Shown: positions 16,252 through 25,262, counted from the first letter of the stretch. The stretch is 64,000 bases of DNA from Streptomyces lanatus (GCF_014655715.1 NZ_BNBM01000010.1:224800-288799), one strand, 5' to 3'. Notes: generated by a model not told the origin, from the letters alone. Translations and numbers: made by a program.

Positions 16252-16782
16252 CTACCGATAACCCCCCACCCGCTGCCGTCGCCGTGCCCGAAGGGCCGCG
16301 TCCAACGACAGCAGAGGGGCGCCCGCGAGCACCAGCGGCAGCCAGGCCATCAGATAGGCCAGGTCATTGCCGTAGTAGTAAGGATCGGAGGCCCAGCTCA
16401 CCGTCAACCACAGGCTCAGCGAGATGAGCGCCCCGCCGAGCGCCGCCAGACGGGCGAACAGCCCGATGAGGGTGCCGATCCCGACGGCGAGTTCGCCGAA
16501 GGCGATGGCGTAGCCGAAGGCCACCGGGTTGTTCAAGGCCATGTCCACCAAGGCCGGGATGGCCGCCGAGTCCTTGACGGCCCGCATCATGTCGCCGATC
16601 GAGCCCGCCCCGGAGTCCTTCATGAAGGCGCTGTCCGTGAGCTTGTCCAGCCCGGCGTAGATAAAGGTGACACCGAGGAAGACGCGGAGCGGAAGCAGGG
16701 CGTAACGGGTGGCGGTGTCCCGCCAGCTCCGGTCGCCGTCGAGATAAGGGGGGTGCGTGTCCGTGTGCATACCGTGAGTCAT
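16252..16782 (-). CDS. DoxX-family membrane protein
   Basis: The protein is about 176 residues with four hydrophobic helices. The DoxX pattern is visible: RVFLGVTFIYAGLDKLTDSAF in helix 1, AFGELAVGIGTLIGLFARLAALGGALI, and AYLMAWLPLVLAGAPLLSLD near the end. DoxX proteins are quinone-reactive or redox-associated membrane proteins with poorly defined roles. The start is set at MTHGMHTD, and the longer frame to 16842 lacks support. It is convergent with the small PspC-partner gene and divergent from the VOC gene. Confidence 0.85.
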   Translation of the reverse strand: MTHGMHTDTHPPYLDGDRSWRDTATRYALLPLRVFLGVTFIYAGLDKLTDSAFMKDSGAGSIGDMMRAVKDSAAIPALVDMALNNPVAFGYAIAFGELAVGIGTLIGLFARLAALGGALISLSLWLTVSWASDPYYYGNDLAYLMAWLPLVLAGAPLLSLDAALRARRRQRVGGYR

Positions 16783-16995
16783 CGCCCGTAGCCGCCTCTC
16801 GCCCGCCGTGCCGTGACCCCTCGAACGACGATACGTACGCAATCGCCGCGCCGCTCAATCATGCCGCCCGTATTCTCCGCCGCCCCCGCCCCGCTGGAAA
16901 CCCCGCGTCCCCCACCAACCTCACCAAAGTCTCACGCCCCCTCAGTTCACGGATTTCGGTGGCGGGCCCGATCACGCTCAGGCAGGCTGACCTGC

Positions 16996-17376
16996 ATGGT
17001 CTCAGTGGTGCAGAACGTGGCGATCGACTGCGCGGATGCCTATGCGCTGGCGCGTTTCTGGAGTGAGGTGACCGGTTGCCCGCTGCACCCGGAGGTCGAA
17101 CCGGGCGACCGGGAGACTCAGGTGATGCTCGCGGAGGGCCCACTGCTGTACTTCAACCAGGTGCCGGAACCGAAGACGATCAAGAACCGGATCCATCTGT
17201 GCCTCCGCCCGACGACCACGCGCGAGGAGGAGGTCGACCGGCTGCTGAAGCTCGGAGCCACCCTGGTCACCGACCTCAGGGAGCCCGATGGCGCGGGGTG
17301 GGCCGTCCTCGCCGACCCCGAGGGCAATGAGTTCTGCGTGCTGCGCAGCGAGTCCGACCGCGCCGCGATGGCCTGA
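16996..17376 (+). CDS. VOC-family (glyoxalase/bleomycin-resistance-like) protein
   Basis: The 126-residue single-domain protein shows the VOC pattern: VVQNVAIDCADAYALARFWSEVTG, then LYFNQVPEPKTIKNRIHLCL, and a final strand VLADPEGNEFCVL containing the metal-binding Glu. One duplicated beta-alpha-beta module set is present, so it should dimerise. The substrate cannot be predicted. ATG 16996 gives the usual family length, and the upstream in-frame codons read as non-coding Pro/Arg. It is convergent with the next membrane gene by 25 bp. Confidence 0.85.
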   Translation: MVSVVQNVAIDCADAYALARFWSEVTGCPLHPEVEPGDRETQVMLAEGPLLYFNQVPEPKTIKNRIHLCLRPTTTREEEVDRLLKLGATLVTDLREPDGAGWAVLADPEGNEFCVLRSESDRAAMA

Positions 17377-17401
17377 GACGCTCCCCCACCCCCTCCCCGC
17401 C

Positions 17402-18682
17402 TCACTCGGTCACGTCGATCATGTACCGATTCGTCTCCACCCCCACCGCGGTGACCACCTGCACCTCCACCCGCCCCGGCTCCACATCCGCGGGCACAGG
17501 CACCGTCAGCACCGCGTCCGTCGGATTGCTGAACCCACCGGCCACCGGCACGAGCGGCACATGCACATGCACCGCCCCGATCCGCACCACCATCCGTGAC
17601 AGCCGGTCGGCCCCCTGTGCCCCCGGCGGCACGAACCCGGCGCCGCGGATCTCGATGTCGTCCCCGGTCCGGATCGGCGCGTCCAGGGCACCGGCCTCCC
17701 GCGCCCGCACCACGGAAAGGATGACCGGCCGGCCCCCCTCCGCGTACTTCCCGGCCAGATACGTGGCCGCCGACACCAGCACCACCACCGCCAGCCCCCA
17801 CGGCAGATCCGGCAGCTGATCCGGCCGCCGCCCCAGCCGCACCGCGGCGAACAGCAGCGCGACCCCGCCGATCACGACGTACTGGATGTCGGCGAAGGTC
17901 CCCCGCCCCGCGTCGTCCGTCAGCAGATCGGCGGCCCGGGGCCGATGCGCCCGTACCTTCTGCAGCCGCTGCCCGAGCACCCGTACTCCCACGACCCGCC
18001 GCACCAGGACCGCGATCGCGCACACCACGGCGAGCACGGTCACCACACCCGCGCCCCGCCCGAGTTCGAGCCCGGCGATCAGCGCATCCCGCTCGGCGTG
18101 CCCGGAGGCCGCCGCCAGCCGCCCCACCAGCACAAGCACGGCATACGCCACGAACAGCACCCACGCCCCGGCGACCGCACGTGACGTGGAGAGCCGGTTG
18201 TCCTCACCGATGACCGGCGCCAGCGCACCGCCGCGCGCCCGGTGGAAGTACGACGCCGCGGTGAGCGCCCCGGCCGTCACGACAGCCGCCAGCAGCCCTG
18301 CCGTACGCGCCGCCGTCCACCCCGCGCCGATCGCCGTGAGCGCCTGCACCAGCAGCAGCGCGACCACCAGACCCCAGACCACGCAGGTCGTACGCCACCA
18401 CAGCCGGCCGAGCCACGCGTCGCCCTCGGCCCGCCCGCGTTCGGCGACGGCCTCCGCCGACTGCGTCAGCTCCTCGGAGACCCACTGCCGCGAGGCCGAC
18501 GCCGAGTGCGCCACCGCCGCCGGCAGCCCCTGCCCGGCCGCGAACTCGTCCCGCTTCAGCAGGAATTCGGCGACCGCCCGCCGATGCCCCGCACGTGCCC
18601 CGTGCGGACAGTCCCCACAGGTGCAGCCGCCCTCATGCGCGCCCATCACCGCGCCGCCCCGCCCAGCCTCCTGCACCGCCAC
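17402..18682 (-). CDS. Multi-helix membrane protein with N-terminal Cys/His motif and C-terminal beta domain
   Basis: The 426-residue protein starts with a Cys-rich segment (GGCTCGDCPHG), then a helical region and about six transmembrane helices. It ends in a soluble all-beta domain of about 110 residues (DDIEIRGAGFVPPGAQG ... VEVQVVTAVGVETNRYMIDV) that resembles an IPT/TIG-like fold. No enzyme motif is seen, and a named family is not recognised. The start at 18682 is a GTG with GAGGAAGG somewhat far upstream; the ATG at 18646 is an alternative. It is a single gene between convergent VOC and divergent DUF4429 genes. Confidence 0.65.
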   Translation of the reverse strand: MAVQEAGRGGAVMGAHEGGCTCGDCPHGARAGHRRAVAEFLLKRDEFAAGQGLPAAVAHSASASRQWVSEELTQSAEAVAERGRAEGDAWLGRLWWRTTCVVWGLVVALLLVQALTAIGAGWTAARTAGLLAAVVTAGALTAASYFHRARGGALAPVIGEDNRLSTSRAVAGAWVLFVAYAVLVLVGRLAAASGHAERDALIAGLELGRGAGVVTVLAVVCAIAVLVRRVVGVRVLGQRLQKVRAHRPRAADLLTDDAGRGTFADIQYVVIGGVALLFAAVRLGRRPDQLPDLPWGLAVVVLVSAATYLAGKYAEGGRPVILSVVRAREAGALDAPIRTGDDIEIRGAGFVPPGAQGADRLSRMVVRIGAVHVHVPLVPVAGGFSNPTDAVLTVPVPADVEPGRVEVQVVTAVGVETNRYMIDVTE

Positions 18683-19011
18683 GCCCGACGCCCGCCTTCC
18701 TCAGAACTCACGACCTCCAGGGCTCCACACCCTCAGGCCTCGACAACCCTCGCGACCCCACGCCGCCGCCCATGACAAGACGGCCAAGTGACCTCATGGC
18801 CTTATAGCCCACAGCCCCACTCCCGGCAGCCGTATCTCACATACCGGCCACCACGGATTCCGGCCATCGCCCGAGCACGCGCGGCGCGACGCACAACTCC
18901 CCTGCGGCGCAAGCGAATTGTGCCGCAGTAGCCGCGACCCGCGTCCGGCAGGTCCGTGCGGCGCGGGTGAGGAGAGTCCCCCCGTGTTGACCCGGCTGCG
19001 AGAATTTCTCC
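18683..19011. other. Divergent intergenic region, 329 bp
   Basis: No open frame with coding character was seen. The region must hold the promoters of the membrane protein (minus) and the DUF4429 gene (plus). No RNA gene or repeat was recognised. Confidence 0.5.
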
Positions 19012-19899
19012 ATGGCCGAGATCATCCAGCGCGACGGGACCTGGGCCTTCGACGGCACAACGGTCCGGATCACGCCGGGACTCCACCGCTCCGTGCCGCT
19101 GTTCCGGCAGACGTACGGAGAGATCGCGGTACCCCTCGAAGCCGTCGCGAGCGTCGTCTTCGAACCCGAGCGCAGGCGCGGCAGACTGCGGATGCGGCTG
19201 CGTGAGGGCGCCGACCCGCTGCTCCAGGCGACCGGCGGCAGGCTGCCGGAGGCGGCGGATCCGTACCGGCTGACGGTGGACGTCGACCGGGCCGGGGTCG
19301 CCGAGTACGTCGCCGAGGAGATCCGCCACGCGCTGCTGCTCGACCAGATCCCCAAGGAGCCGACGAAGACGTACCTCCTGCCCGGCCCACCGGTCCCGGT
19401 CTCCGTCCGCTCCTCCGACGGCGTGGTCTCCTTCGACGGCACCCAGGTGCGGATCGACTGGTCCGATACCTCCGACCGGGTCAAACGGGCGACCGGCCCG
19501 CGGATCATCCACGTGGGCGACCTCGCCCAGGTGGAGTGGCTGCCCAACTCGGGCCAGGAGGACGGTTTCCTGCGCTTCGTGACCCGGGAGACGGTGTTCT
19601 CGAAACTGCCGCCGGAGAAGGACCCGTACGCCCTGGACCTTTGGGGCAGCGTCCGCCGCGACCTGCTCACCGCGCTGGTCGCCACCGCGGTCACCGCCCG
19701 TCTGCCGCACCCGTCCACCCGTACCGAAATCGACCGGACCCACGGCCCCGGACCAACGACCGCGGCCCTCCCGCCCCCGGCTGACCACCATGACGTACTG
19801 CTACGCAGACTCCGCGAGCTGGGCGAGCTGCATCGCGACGGCGTCCTCACGGACGAGGAGTTCGCGAGGACGAAGGCGGTCGTTCTACGGGGCTTCTAG
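19012..19899 (+). CDS. DUF4429 protein with C-terminal SHOCT motif
   Basis: The 295-residue soluble protein has two DUF4429 repeats, each with a conserved xxxFDGTxVRI start: WAFDGTTVRITPGL at about residue 11 and VSFDGTQVRIDWSD at about 142. It ends in a SHOCT helix pair (LRELGELHRDGVLTDEEFARTKAVVL). SHOCT motifs usually mediate oligomerisation. The function is unknown; DUF4429 proteins are common in Streptomyces. The start is ATG 19012, with no clear ribosome-binding site in the preceding 12 bases, so the mRNA may be leaderless. It is convergent with the aldolase gene. Confidence 0.88.
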   Translation: MAEIIQRDGTWAFDGTTVRITPGLHRSVPLFRQTYGEIAVPLEAVASVVFEPERRRGRLRMRLREGADPLLQATGGRLPEAADPYRLTVDVDRAGVAEYVAEEIRHALLLDQIPKEPTKTYLLPGPPVPVSVRSSDGVVSFDGTQVRIDWSDTSDRVKRATGPRIIHVGDLAQVEWLPNSGQEDGFLRFVTRETVFSKLPPEKDPYALDLWGSVRRDLLTALVATAVTARLPHPSTRTEIDRTHGPGPTTAALPPPADHHDVLLRRLRELGELHRDGVLTDEEFARTKAVVLRGF

Positions 19900-19943
19900 C
19901 CCGCTCTATGGGGCTTCCAGCCCCCTCAAGAAGCACCCTCGGC

Positions 19944-20750
19944 TCAACTCAACAGATCCGGCTCGCTGCGGCTCACGTCCTGCCACAGCGGCTGATAGTT
20001 GATCCACGCCACCAGATCCCCGCCGAGCTGCTCCCGCGTGGCCACGGCCTGCCGGTGCTCGATCAGCACCGGCCGCCCCGCCGCCCTGGCGGTCAGCTGC
20101 ACCTGGCAGGAGCGTTCCATGGACAGGAACCACCAGGCCGCCGCGTCGACGGAGTCGCCGACGGTGAGCAGGCCGTGGTTGCGCAGGACGAGCGCCTTGT
20201 GGGAGTCGAGGGCGTTCGCGATCCGGCGGCCTTCCAGGGCGTCGACGGCGACGCCGGAGTAGGCGTCGTAGAGCGCGTGGTCCTCGTAGAAGGCGCAGCT
20301 CTCCTGGGTGATCGGGTCGAGCAGTTCGCCGAGGGCCGCGAGGGCGCGTCCGTGCACCGAGTGGCAGTGGGCGACGGCGACGACGTCGGGGCGGGCGGCG
20401 TGGACCTGGGAGTGCACGGTGAACGCCGCCTGGTTGACGTGGTAGCGGCCCTCGATCACCTGTCCTTCGGAGTTGGCGAGGACCAGGTCACTGACGGTGA
20501 CGTGCTTGAACGGCATCCCGAACGGGTTGACCCAGAAGCAGTCGCTGAACTCGGGATCGCGCGCGGTGATGTGCCCCGAGACCCCGTCCTCGAACCCGAG
20601 CCGCCCGAAGATCCGCAGCGCGCCCGCGAGCCGCTCCTTGCGGTGCCGGCGCTCGTCGTCGAGGGACTCGTGCATCGGCGGCATCGCGAACCGCAGCTGA
20701 TCGGTCGGCAGCGGTGAGGGCGGTGTGGGCCCGAGGGGCGTCCCGTGCAT
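19944..20750 (-). CDS. Class II aldolase/adducin family protein
   Basis: The 268-residue protein has the zinc-binding histidines of the fold: AVAHCHSVHGRAL (HxH at about residues 126-128) and LRNHGLLTVG (about 189). The phosphate-binding DGVSGHITARDP region is also present. Members act as sugar-phosphate aldolases or epimerases (fuculose- or ribulose-phosphate type), or have drifted to other substrates. This longer, Streptomyces-type variant cannot be assigned a substrate. It is divergent from the flavin-binding-like gene. Confidence 0.85.
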   Translation of the reverse strand: MHGTPLGPTPPSPLPTDQLRFAMPPMHESLDDERRHRKERLAGALRIFGRLGFEDGVSGHITARDPEFSDCFWVNPFGMPFKHVTVSDLVLANSEGQVIEGRYHVNQAAFTVHSQVHAARPDVVAVAHCHSVHGRALAALGELLDPITQESCAFYEDHALYDAYSGVAVDALEGRRIANALDSHKALVLRNHGLLTVGDSVDAAAWWFLSMERSCQVQLTARAAGRPVLIEHRQAVATREQLGGDLVAWINYQPLWQDVSRSEPDLLS

Positions 20751-20904
20751 GTGTCCTCCAGCACTGGGTGGCTTACGTGGCGGAAGTTACCCTCGGTCAG
20801 CGCAGGAGAACAGACATGTTCTGTAAAGATCCGACGCCCACCGCACCCGGAAGCGGGAGGGAATCCGGACAGCGGATGTCGGGTATCGGCGCGACACTCG
20901 CCGT

Positions 20905-21387
20905 ATGACAGTGAACTGGGCCTCCTTCGCCGAGGCCGAACCCGACCTCGCCCGCACCACCGAGGAACGCTTCGGCGCCTTCACCCACCACACCCTGGCC
21001 ACCCTCCGCAAGGACGGCTCCCCGCGCACGACCGGCCTGGAGGTCCGTTTCCTGCGCGGCGAGCTGTGGCTCGGCATGATGCCGAACTCGCTCAAGGCCC
21101 TCGACCTGCGCCGCGACCCGCGCTTCGCGCTCCAGGCGAACCCCGGGGAGGGGCAGTCGTTGGGCGGCGGTGACGTACGGATCTCGGGGCGGGCAATCGA
21201 GGTCGAGGACCCGGCACTGAGGGCCGTATACACCGAAGAGGTGGAACCCCCGGAGTCACCCGAGCCGTTCCACCTCTTCCGCACCGAGCTGACGGAGGTC
21301 GTGCGGACCTACGTCGAGGACGAGAAGTACCTCGTCGTCCAGATCTGGAAGCCCGGCGAGCCCGTACGCACGATCAAACGTACCTAG
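20905..21387 (+). CDS. Pyridoxamine 5'-phosphate oxidase-like (split-barrel flavin/F420) protein
   Basis: The 160-residue split beta-barrel protein shows THHTLATLRKDGSPRTTGLEV, the typical first strands of PNPOx-like folds. LWLGMMPNSLKALDLRRDPRF and a C-terminal strand set ending VVQIWKPGEPVRTIKR follow. Many actinobacterial members bind F420 or FMN or act as haem-binding proteins; the cofactor cannot be told here. It stops three bases before the guaA stop codon, so the two genes converge with almost no gap and no separate terminator. Confidence 0.85.
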   Translation: MTVNWASFAEAEPDLARTTEERFGAFTHHTLATLRKDGSPRTTGLEVRFLRGELWLGMMPNSLKALDLRRDPRFALQANPGEGQSLGGGDVRISGRAIEVEDPALRAVYTEEVEPPESPEPFHLFRTELTEVVRTYVEDEKYLVVQIWKPGEPVRTIKRT

Positions 21388-21390
21388 GGC

Positions 21391-22968
21391 CTACTCCCAC
21401 TCGATGGTGCCCGGCGGCTTGCTGGTCACGTCGAGGACGACCCGGTTGACGTCCCTCACCTCGTTCGTGATCCGCGTCGAGATCTTCGCCAGGACGTCGT
21501 ACGGCAGTCGCGACCAGTCGGCGGTCATCGCGTCCTCGGACGAGACGGGCCGCAGGACGATCGGGTGGCCGTAGGTCCGGCCGTCGCCCTGCACGCCCAC
21601 GCTGCGGACGTCCGCGAGCAGGACCACCGGGCACTGCCAGATGTCCCGGTCGAGGCCGGCCGCGGTGAGCTCCTCGCGGGCGATGGCGTCGGCCTCGCGC
21701 AGCAGGTCGAGCCGGTCCTTGGTCACCTCGCCGACGATCCGGATGCCGAGGCCGGGGCCGGGGAAGGGCTGGCGCTGGACGATCTCGTCGGGGAGCCCGA
21801 GCTCCTGGCCGACCATCCGCACCTCGTCCTTGAACAGCTTGCGCAGCGGCTCGATCAGCTTGAATTCGAGGTCTTCCGGCAGCCCGCCGACGTTGTGGTG
21901 GGACTTGATGTTCGCGGTGCCGGTGCCGCCGCCGGACTCGACGACATCCGGGTAGAGAGTGCCCTGCACCAGGAACTCCACCGCCGGGCCCTCGTCCGCG
22001 ATGATCTCGGCCTGGGCCTGCTCGAAGACCCGGATGAACTCGCGGCCGATGATCTTCCGCTTCTCCTCGGGGTCGGAGACGCCCTTGAGTGCGGTGAGGA
22101 AGCGCTCCTCCGCGTCCACGACGACCAGCTTGACGCCGGTCGCGGCGACGAAGTCCTTCTCGACCTGCTCGGTCTCGCCCTTGCGCATCAGACCGTGGTC
22201 GACATAGACGCAGGTCAGCTGGTCGCCGATGGCGCGGGCGACGAGTGCGGCCGCGACGGCCGAGTCGACGCCGCCGGACAGACCGCAGATGGCCCGCCTG
22301 TCGCCGACGAGCGAGCGGATCGCCTCGACCTGCTCCTCGATCACATTGCCCGTGGTCCAGTTCGGGGCCAGCCCCGCGCCCCGGTACAGGAAGTGCTCCA
22401 GCACCTGCTGCCCGTGCGTGGAGTGCATGACCTCGGGGTGGTACTGGACGCCGTAGAGCTTCTTCTCGTCGTTCTCGAAGGCGGCGACCGGGACGACATC
22501 CGTGGACGCGGTGACGGTGAAGCCCGCGGGGGCGGCGGAGCAGGCGTCGCCGTGCGACATCCACACATGCTGCTCGTCCGGGGTGCCCTCGAAGAGGGTG
22601 GAGGACGACCGGGAGACATGGAGATCCGTACGGCCGTACTCGCGCGCCCCGGTGTTGTCGACCGTGCCGCCGAGGGAGCGCGCCATCAGCTGGAAGCCGT
22701 AGCACATGCCGAACACGGGGACGCCGGCCTCGAAGATCTCGCGGTCGAGGCCGGGTGCGCCCTCCTCGTACACGGACGAGGGGCCGCCGGAGAGGATGAT
22801 CGCCGCCGGGTTCTTGGCGAGCATCTCCTGGACCGGCATGGTGCTCGGCACGATCTCGCTGTAGACCCGGGCCTCGCGGACGCGACGGGCGATGAGCTGG
22901 GCGTACTGCGCACCGAAGTCGACGACCAGGACGGTGTCGGGGGCGGCGGCGGGGTTCGCTGATGACAC
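21391..22968 (-). CDS. guaA: GMP synthase (glutamine-hydrolysing)
   Basis: The 525-residue enzyme converts XMP to GMP using ATP and glutamine-derived ammonia. The N-terminal class I amidotransferase has the catalytic Cys in FGMCYGFQLMA and the His/Glu pair in GVQYHPEV. The ATP-pyrophosphatase domain carries the P-loop LSGGVDSAVAAAL and the KSHHNVGGLPE region. The C-terminal dimerisation domain ends KPPGTIEWE, as in the family. Length and all motifs are normal. It works with guaB, found at 48.1-49.6 kb. It is divergent from the chorismate mutase leader region. Confidence 0.98.
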   Translation of the reverse strand: MSSANPAAAPDTVLVVDFGAQYAQLIARRVREARVYSEIVPSTMPVQEMLAKNPAAIILSGGPSSVYEEGAPGLDREIFEAGVPVFGMCYGFQLMARSLGGTVDNTGAREYGRTDLHVSRSSSTLFEGTPDEQHVWMSHGDACSAAPAGFTVTASTDVVPVAAFENDEKKLYGVQYHPEVMHSTHGQQVLEHFLYRGAGLAPNWTTGNVIEEQVEAIRSLVGDRRAICGLSGGVDSAVAAALVARAIGDQLTCVYVDHGLMRKGETEQVEKDFVAATGVKLVVVDAEERFLTALKGVSDPEEKRKIIGREFIRVFEQAQAEIIADEGPAVEFLVQGTLYPDVVESGGGTGTANIKSHHNVGGLPEDLEFKLIEPLRKLFKDEVRMVGQELGLPDEIVQRQPFPGPGLGIRIVGEVTKDRLDLLREADAIAREELTAAGLDRDIWQCPVVLLADVRSVGVQGDGRTYGHPIVLRPVSSEDAMTADWSRLPYDVLAKISTRITNEVRDVNRVVLDVTSKPPGTIEWE

Positions 22969-23069
22969 GGGTTGCCTTCCGGCGGTGAGCGAGGTGTGTG
23001 TGGGGCCGAGTCTACCGGGATCGTCGGGGCCCCCTCCGGGGCAAGGCCCGTCTCAGGATGCGAACCGTC

Positions 23070-23098
23070 TTGGACGGCTGCGCGAGGCGCGGCATACT
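23070..23098 (+). promoter_or_regulatory. Vegetative-type promoter of the chorismate mutase leader
   Basis: TTGGAC at 23070-23075 and CATACT at 23093-23098 are separated by 17 bp. The -10 ends six bases before an ATG, which predicts a leaderless transcript starting at or next to 23105. Confidence 0.6.
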
Positions 23099-23104
23099 GA
23101 CCTC

Positions 23105-23176
23105 ATGCTCACGCACCCGACCTTCCTCTTTACCTATGGCAACCGGCCCGCCGGCTGCCATGGTCGTGCTGCTTGA
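23105..23176 (+). CDS. Putative aromatic leader peptide for attenuation
   Basis: The 23-residue open frame begins MLTHPTFLFTYGNRP and stops at 23176. Codons 7-11 are Phe-Leu-Phe-Thr-Tyr and include TTT and TAT, codons that Streptomyces rarely uses. It has no Shine-Dalgarno, but an excellent promoter places the transcript start at its ATG. A perfect GC-rich hairpin follows 25 bases after the stop, then the chorismate mutase gene. The arrangement fits ribosome-mediated attenuation by Phe/Tyr supply. Confidence 0.6.
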   Translation: MLTHPTFLFTYGNRPAGCHGRAA

Positions 23177-23201
23177 GCAACTGACAAGCGACTTCCCAGG
23201 C

Positions 23202-23226
23202 GCCCCGGGCCGACAAGGCCCGGGGC
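23202..23226 (+). terminator. Attenuator hairpin upstream of chorismate mutase
   Basis: GCCCCGGGCC and GGCCCGGGGC form a perfect 10-bp stem with loop GACAA. CGGCCCG at 23144-23150, inside the leader frame, can instead pair with CGGGCCG at 23206-23212. That would disrupt the stem and serve as an antiterminator. No U-tract follows, which is common in Streptomyces terminators. Confidence 0.55.
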
Positions 23227-23288
23227 GTCTGGCGTTTCCGGGTCCTGTCGCTCCGGGGCACCGACCCCCTTCCACGAGGAGCCCCGAA

Positions 23289-23570
23289 ATGACCGCCATC
23301 GACGTGACCGGCGCCCGCACCCCCGAGGCCGCCGACGTGATCACCGGTGCCCGTGAGCGCATCGACGCGCTCGACGACCGGATCATCGGCCTGATCCAGG
23401 AACGGATGGCCGTCTCGGCCGTCGTCCAGGAGGCGCGGATCACCTCCGGCGGCCGGCGGGTGAACCTCTCGCGCGAGATGGAGATCCTCAGCCACTACAG
23501 CGAGGCGCTGGGCAAGCCGGGCACGTCCCTGGCGATGACGCTCCTCGAACTGTGCCGGGGTCGCATCTGA
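23289..23570 (+). CDS. Chorismate mutase (AroQ type)
   Basis: The 93-residue monofunctional, all-helical chorismate mutase converts chorismate to prephenate for Phe/Tyr synthesis. The family pattern is visible as ITGARERIDALDDRIIGLIQERMAVS, VVQEARITSGGRRVNLSREM and LAMTLLELCRGR. ATG 23289 is chosen because GAGGAG lies eight bases upstream. The preceding leader peptide and hairpin make it a regulated gene of aromatic biosynthesis. It is divergent from guaA. Confidence 0.9.
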   Translation: MTAIDVTGARTPEAADVITGARERIDALDDRIIGLIQERMAVSAVVQEARITSGGRRVNLSREMEILSHYSEALGKPGTSLAMTLLELCRGRI

Positions 23571-24031
23571 GTTCGGCCCGCTCCTCACCCGTACGGCGCG
23601 TGACGCCTCCCGCACCGCTTCGTTGGTACCGGTGTCCGTGCCAGCCAGGGGCGGGCCCGAGAGAACCACGCGTGGCTCGCTGGAGCGATGAGGCGTACGG
23701 ATCACTCCGTACGCCGTGGGACCTCGCTCCAGACAAGTGACCGGACGGCAGGGGACAGCAGCCCGGTCACCCAGTGAAGGTCGGCTCCGGGGACGCCCGG
23801 GGCCGACCGGCGGGATCGGCGAGACGGAGTACAAGGCCGGGCCGAACGGTTGCGGAGGCCTCGCCCTTCCAGCACGATGCACAGCACAACCCCCGAAGCC
23901 AGCGGCGCAACCCCCCGGCGCCGCTCCCAGGCACCGACGCTGCCCTGACGTCGGTGCTGACCAAAGAAGGGCCCCGCGGCTCAGCCCTGCGGGGCCCTTC
24001 TCATGTGTCATCTCCGGTGCCATCTCCTGTG
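23571..24031. other. Intergenic region, 461 bp
   Basis: No coding frame is convincing. The region contains several hairpins, including GCGTACGGA/TCCGTACGC at about 23694-23715, and ends in a strong terminator. It lacks the conserved cores I would expect of RNase P RNA, tmRNA or SRP RNA. A small RNA or processed 3' UTR of the chorismate mutase transcript remains possible. Confidence 0.4.
23966..24000. terminator. Bidirectional terminator between chorismate mutase and the 24.0-25.2 kb gene
   Basis: GAAGGGCCCCGC at 23966-23977 pairs with GCGGGGCCCTTC at 23989-24000, a perfect 12-bp stem. It lies 31 bases after the stop of the minus-strand gene. Confidence 0.75.
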
Positions 24032-25174
24032 TCAGGTGCGGGAGACGACACCGCACCCTTCCGCCGGGTCGGCGTCGATGTCCTTGCTGCGGTCGTACGG
24101 GTCCGTGGTGGGGCCGGTGGGAGGGGCGCCGGTGGGTGCCGACGAGTCGAAGTGCGGGTGCAGATAGCCGTCGTAGACGTCGCAGGCCGAGTTGCCGATC
24201 TCCTGGTCGTAGCGCACGACGGCGATCTTCCCCGGGGTGACCTGGTACCGGGCCGGGTCGGAGAGTTCGACGTCGATGACGCGGCGGATGATCGTGCGGG
24301 CCACCTCGGCGGAGTCCCCGGCCGCGCCCTCGGGGACGAGCGGGTAGACGAAGGTGTAGTCGGCGTGCACGACGACGGAGGCGTGCTCGCCCGCCTTGAA
24401 CGTCATGCGCCCGCGCGTCTTGACGACGTCACCGGCGGGCCGCACCTCGTCGGGGTCGAAGCGGCTGAACATGCGCAAGGGGTCGTTGTCCTTGTCCGGC
24501 TTGCGCAGCGAGGTGGTCAGCTGATCGAGCAGCTTCGGCTGGAGGGGATCGAGGACGCCGAGGGCGGTCTCCGGGCGTTCGCCGCGCAGGGTGGCCGGGT
24601 CGAGGTTGGCGTCGATGAGGAGCTTCCTGGTCCGCTGCAGCGCCTGCTCCACCTGCGCCTTGGACAGCGAGCCGACCGCGGTGGCCTTCGGCACTACGAT
24701 GCCGGCCTCGCCGTCGGCCCAGCGCTCGGCCGGCGAACCGGCGAACGGCCTGGCCAGGGTGGGTACCGCGGGATCGGCGGCGCTCGGCGCGGCCGTCGGG
24801 GCGGCGGTCTCCGCGGGGAGGGGCGAGGCGGCCACGCCCTGCGGTGACGAGTCGCCGGTGCCGAAGGGATCGCCGGGTATCAGCGAGGGCCGTATCGCCA
24901 CGACGGCCACCGCGACGGCTAGCGGTACGCCAACGATCGCCCACCACCGACGGCGCCGGGCGGCCCGGCCGTTCATCTCCTGCCAGGCGGGACCGGTGCG
25001 CCACCCTTCGGGCAACTCCCCACGGGCCTCCTGCTGCCGAAGCCGCTCGGTGACCATGCGGGCCCGGGCGGAGGGTTCCTTCGGAGCAGAATCCCGGTCG
25101 CGCTCGGCGTCCTGGATGAACTTCTCCCAGTCCTCGTCCGATATGGACGAGCCTTCGGACGGCTTGTCGGTCAC
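24032..25174 (-). CDS. Single-pass membrane protein of unknown function
   Basis: The 380-residue protein has a charged N-terminal cytoplasmic part of about 75 residues (EDWEKFIQDAERDRDS...), then one transmembrane helix (WWAIVGVPLAVAVAVVAI) after an Arg-rich stop. A Pro/Ala/Thr linker leads to a large extracellular domain (about residues 140-370) with acidic patches and a few Cys near the C-terminus. The layout resembles Streptomyces envelope proteins of unknown role. It is divergent from the LAETG surface protein with 250 bp between them. Confidence 0.7.
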   Translation of the reverse strand: MTDKPSEGSSISDEDWEKFIQDAERDRDSAPKEPSARARMVTERLRQQEARGELPEGWRTGPAWQEMNGRAARRRRWWAIVGVPLAVAVAVVAIRPSLIPGDPFGTGDSSPQGVAASPLPAETAAPTAAPSAADPAVPTLARPFAGSPAERWADGEAGIVVPKATAVGSLSKAQVEQALQRTRKLLIDANLDPATLRGERPETALGVLDPLQPKLLDQLTTSLRKPDKDNDPLRMFSRFDPDEVRPAGDVVKTRGRMTFKAGEHASVVVHADYTFVYPLVPEGAAGDSAEVARTIIRRVIDVELSDPARYQVTPGKIAVVRYDQEIGNSACDVYDGYLHPHFDSSAPTGAPPTGPTTDPYDRSKDIDADPAEGCGVVSRT

Positions 25175-25262
25175 GGCGGTGTGCGCTTCCTCTCGATGGG
25201 CTGTGCATGCCAGCCGGCTGAGCGTACGTCAGCTCCGGGCCGCCGAGACGAGGACTTTGTTC

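Noticed and set aside
23571..24031. Structured intergenic region as RNase P RNA, tmRNA or SRP RNA
   Set aside because: Conserved core sequences of these RNAs are not present.
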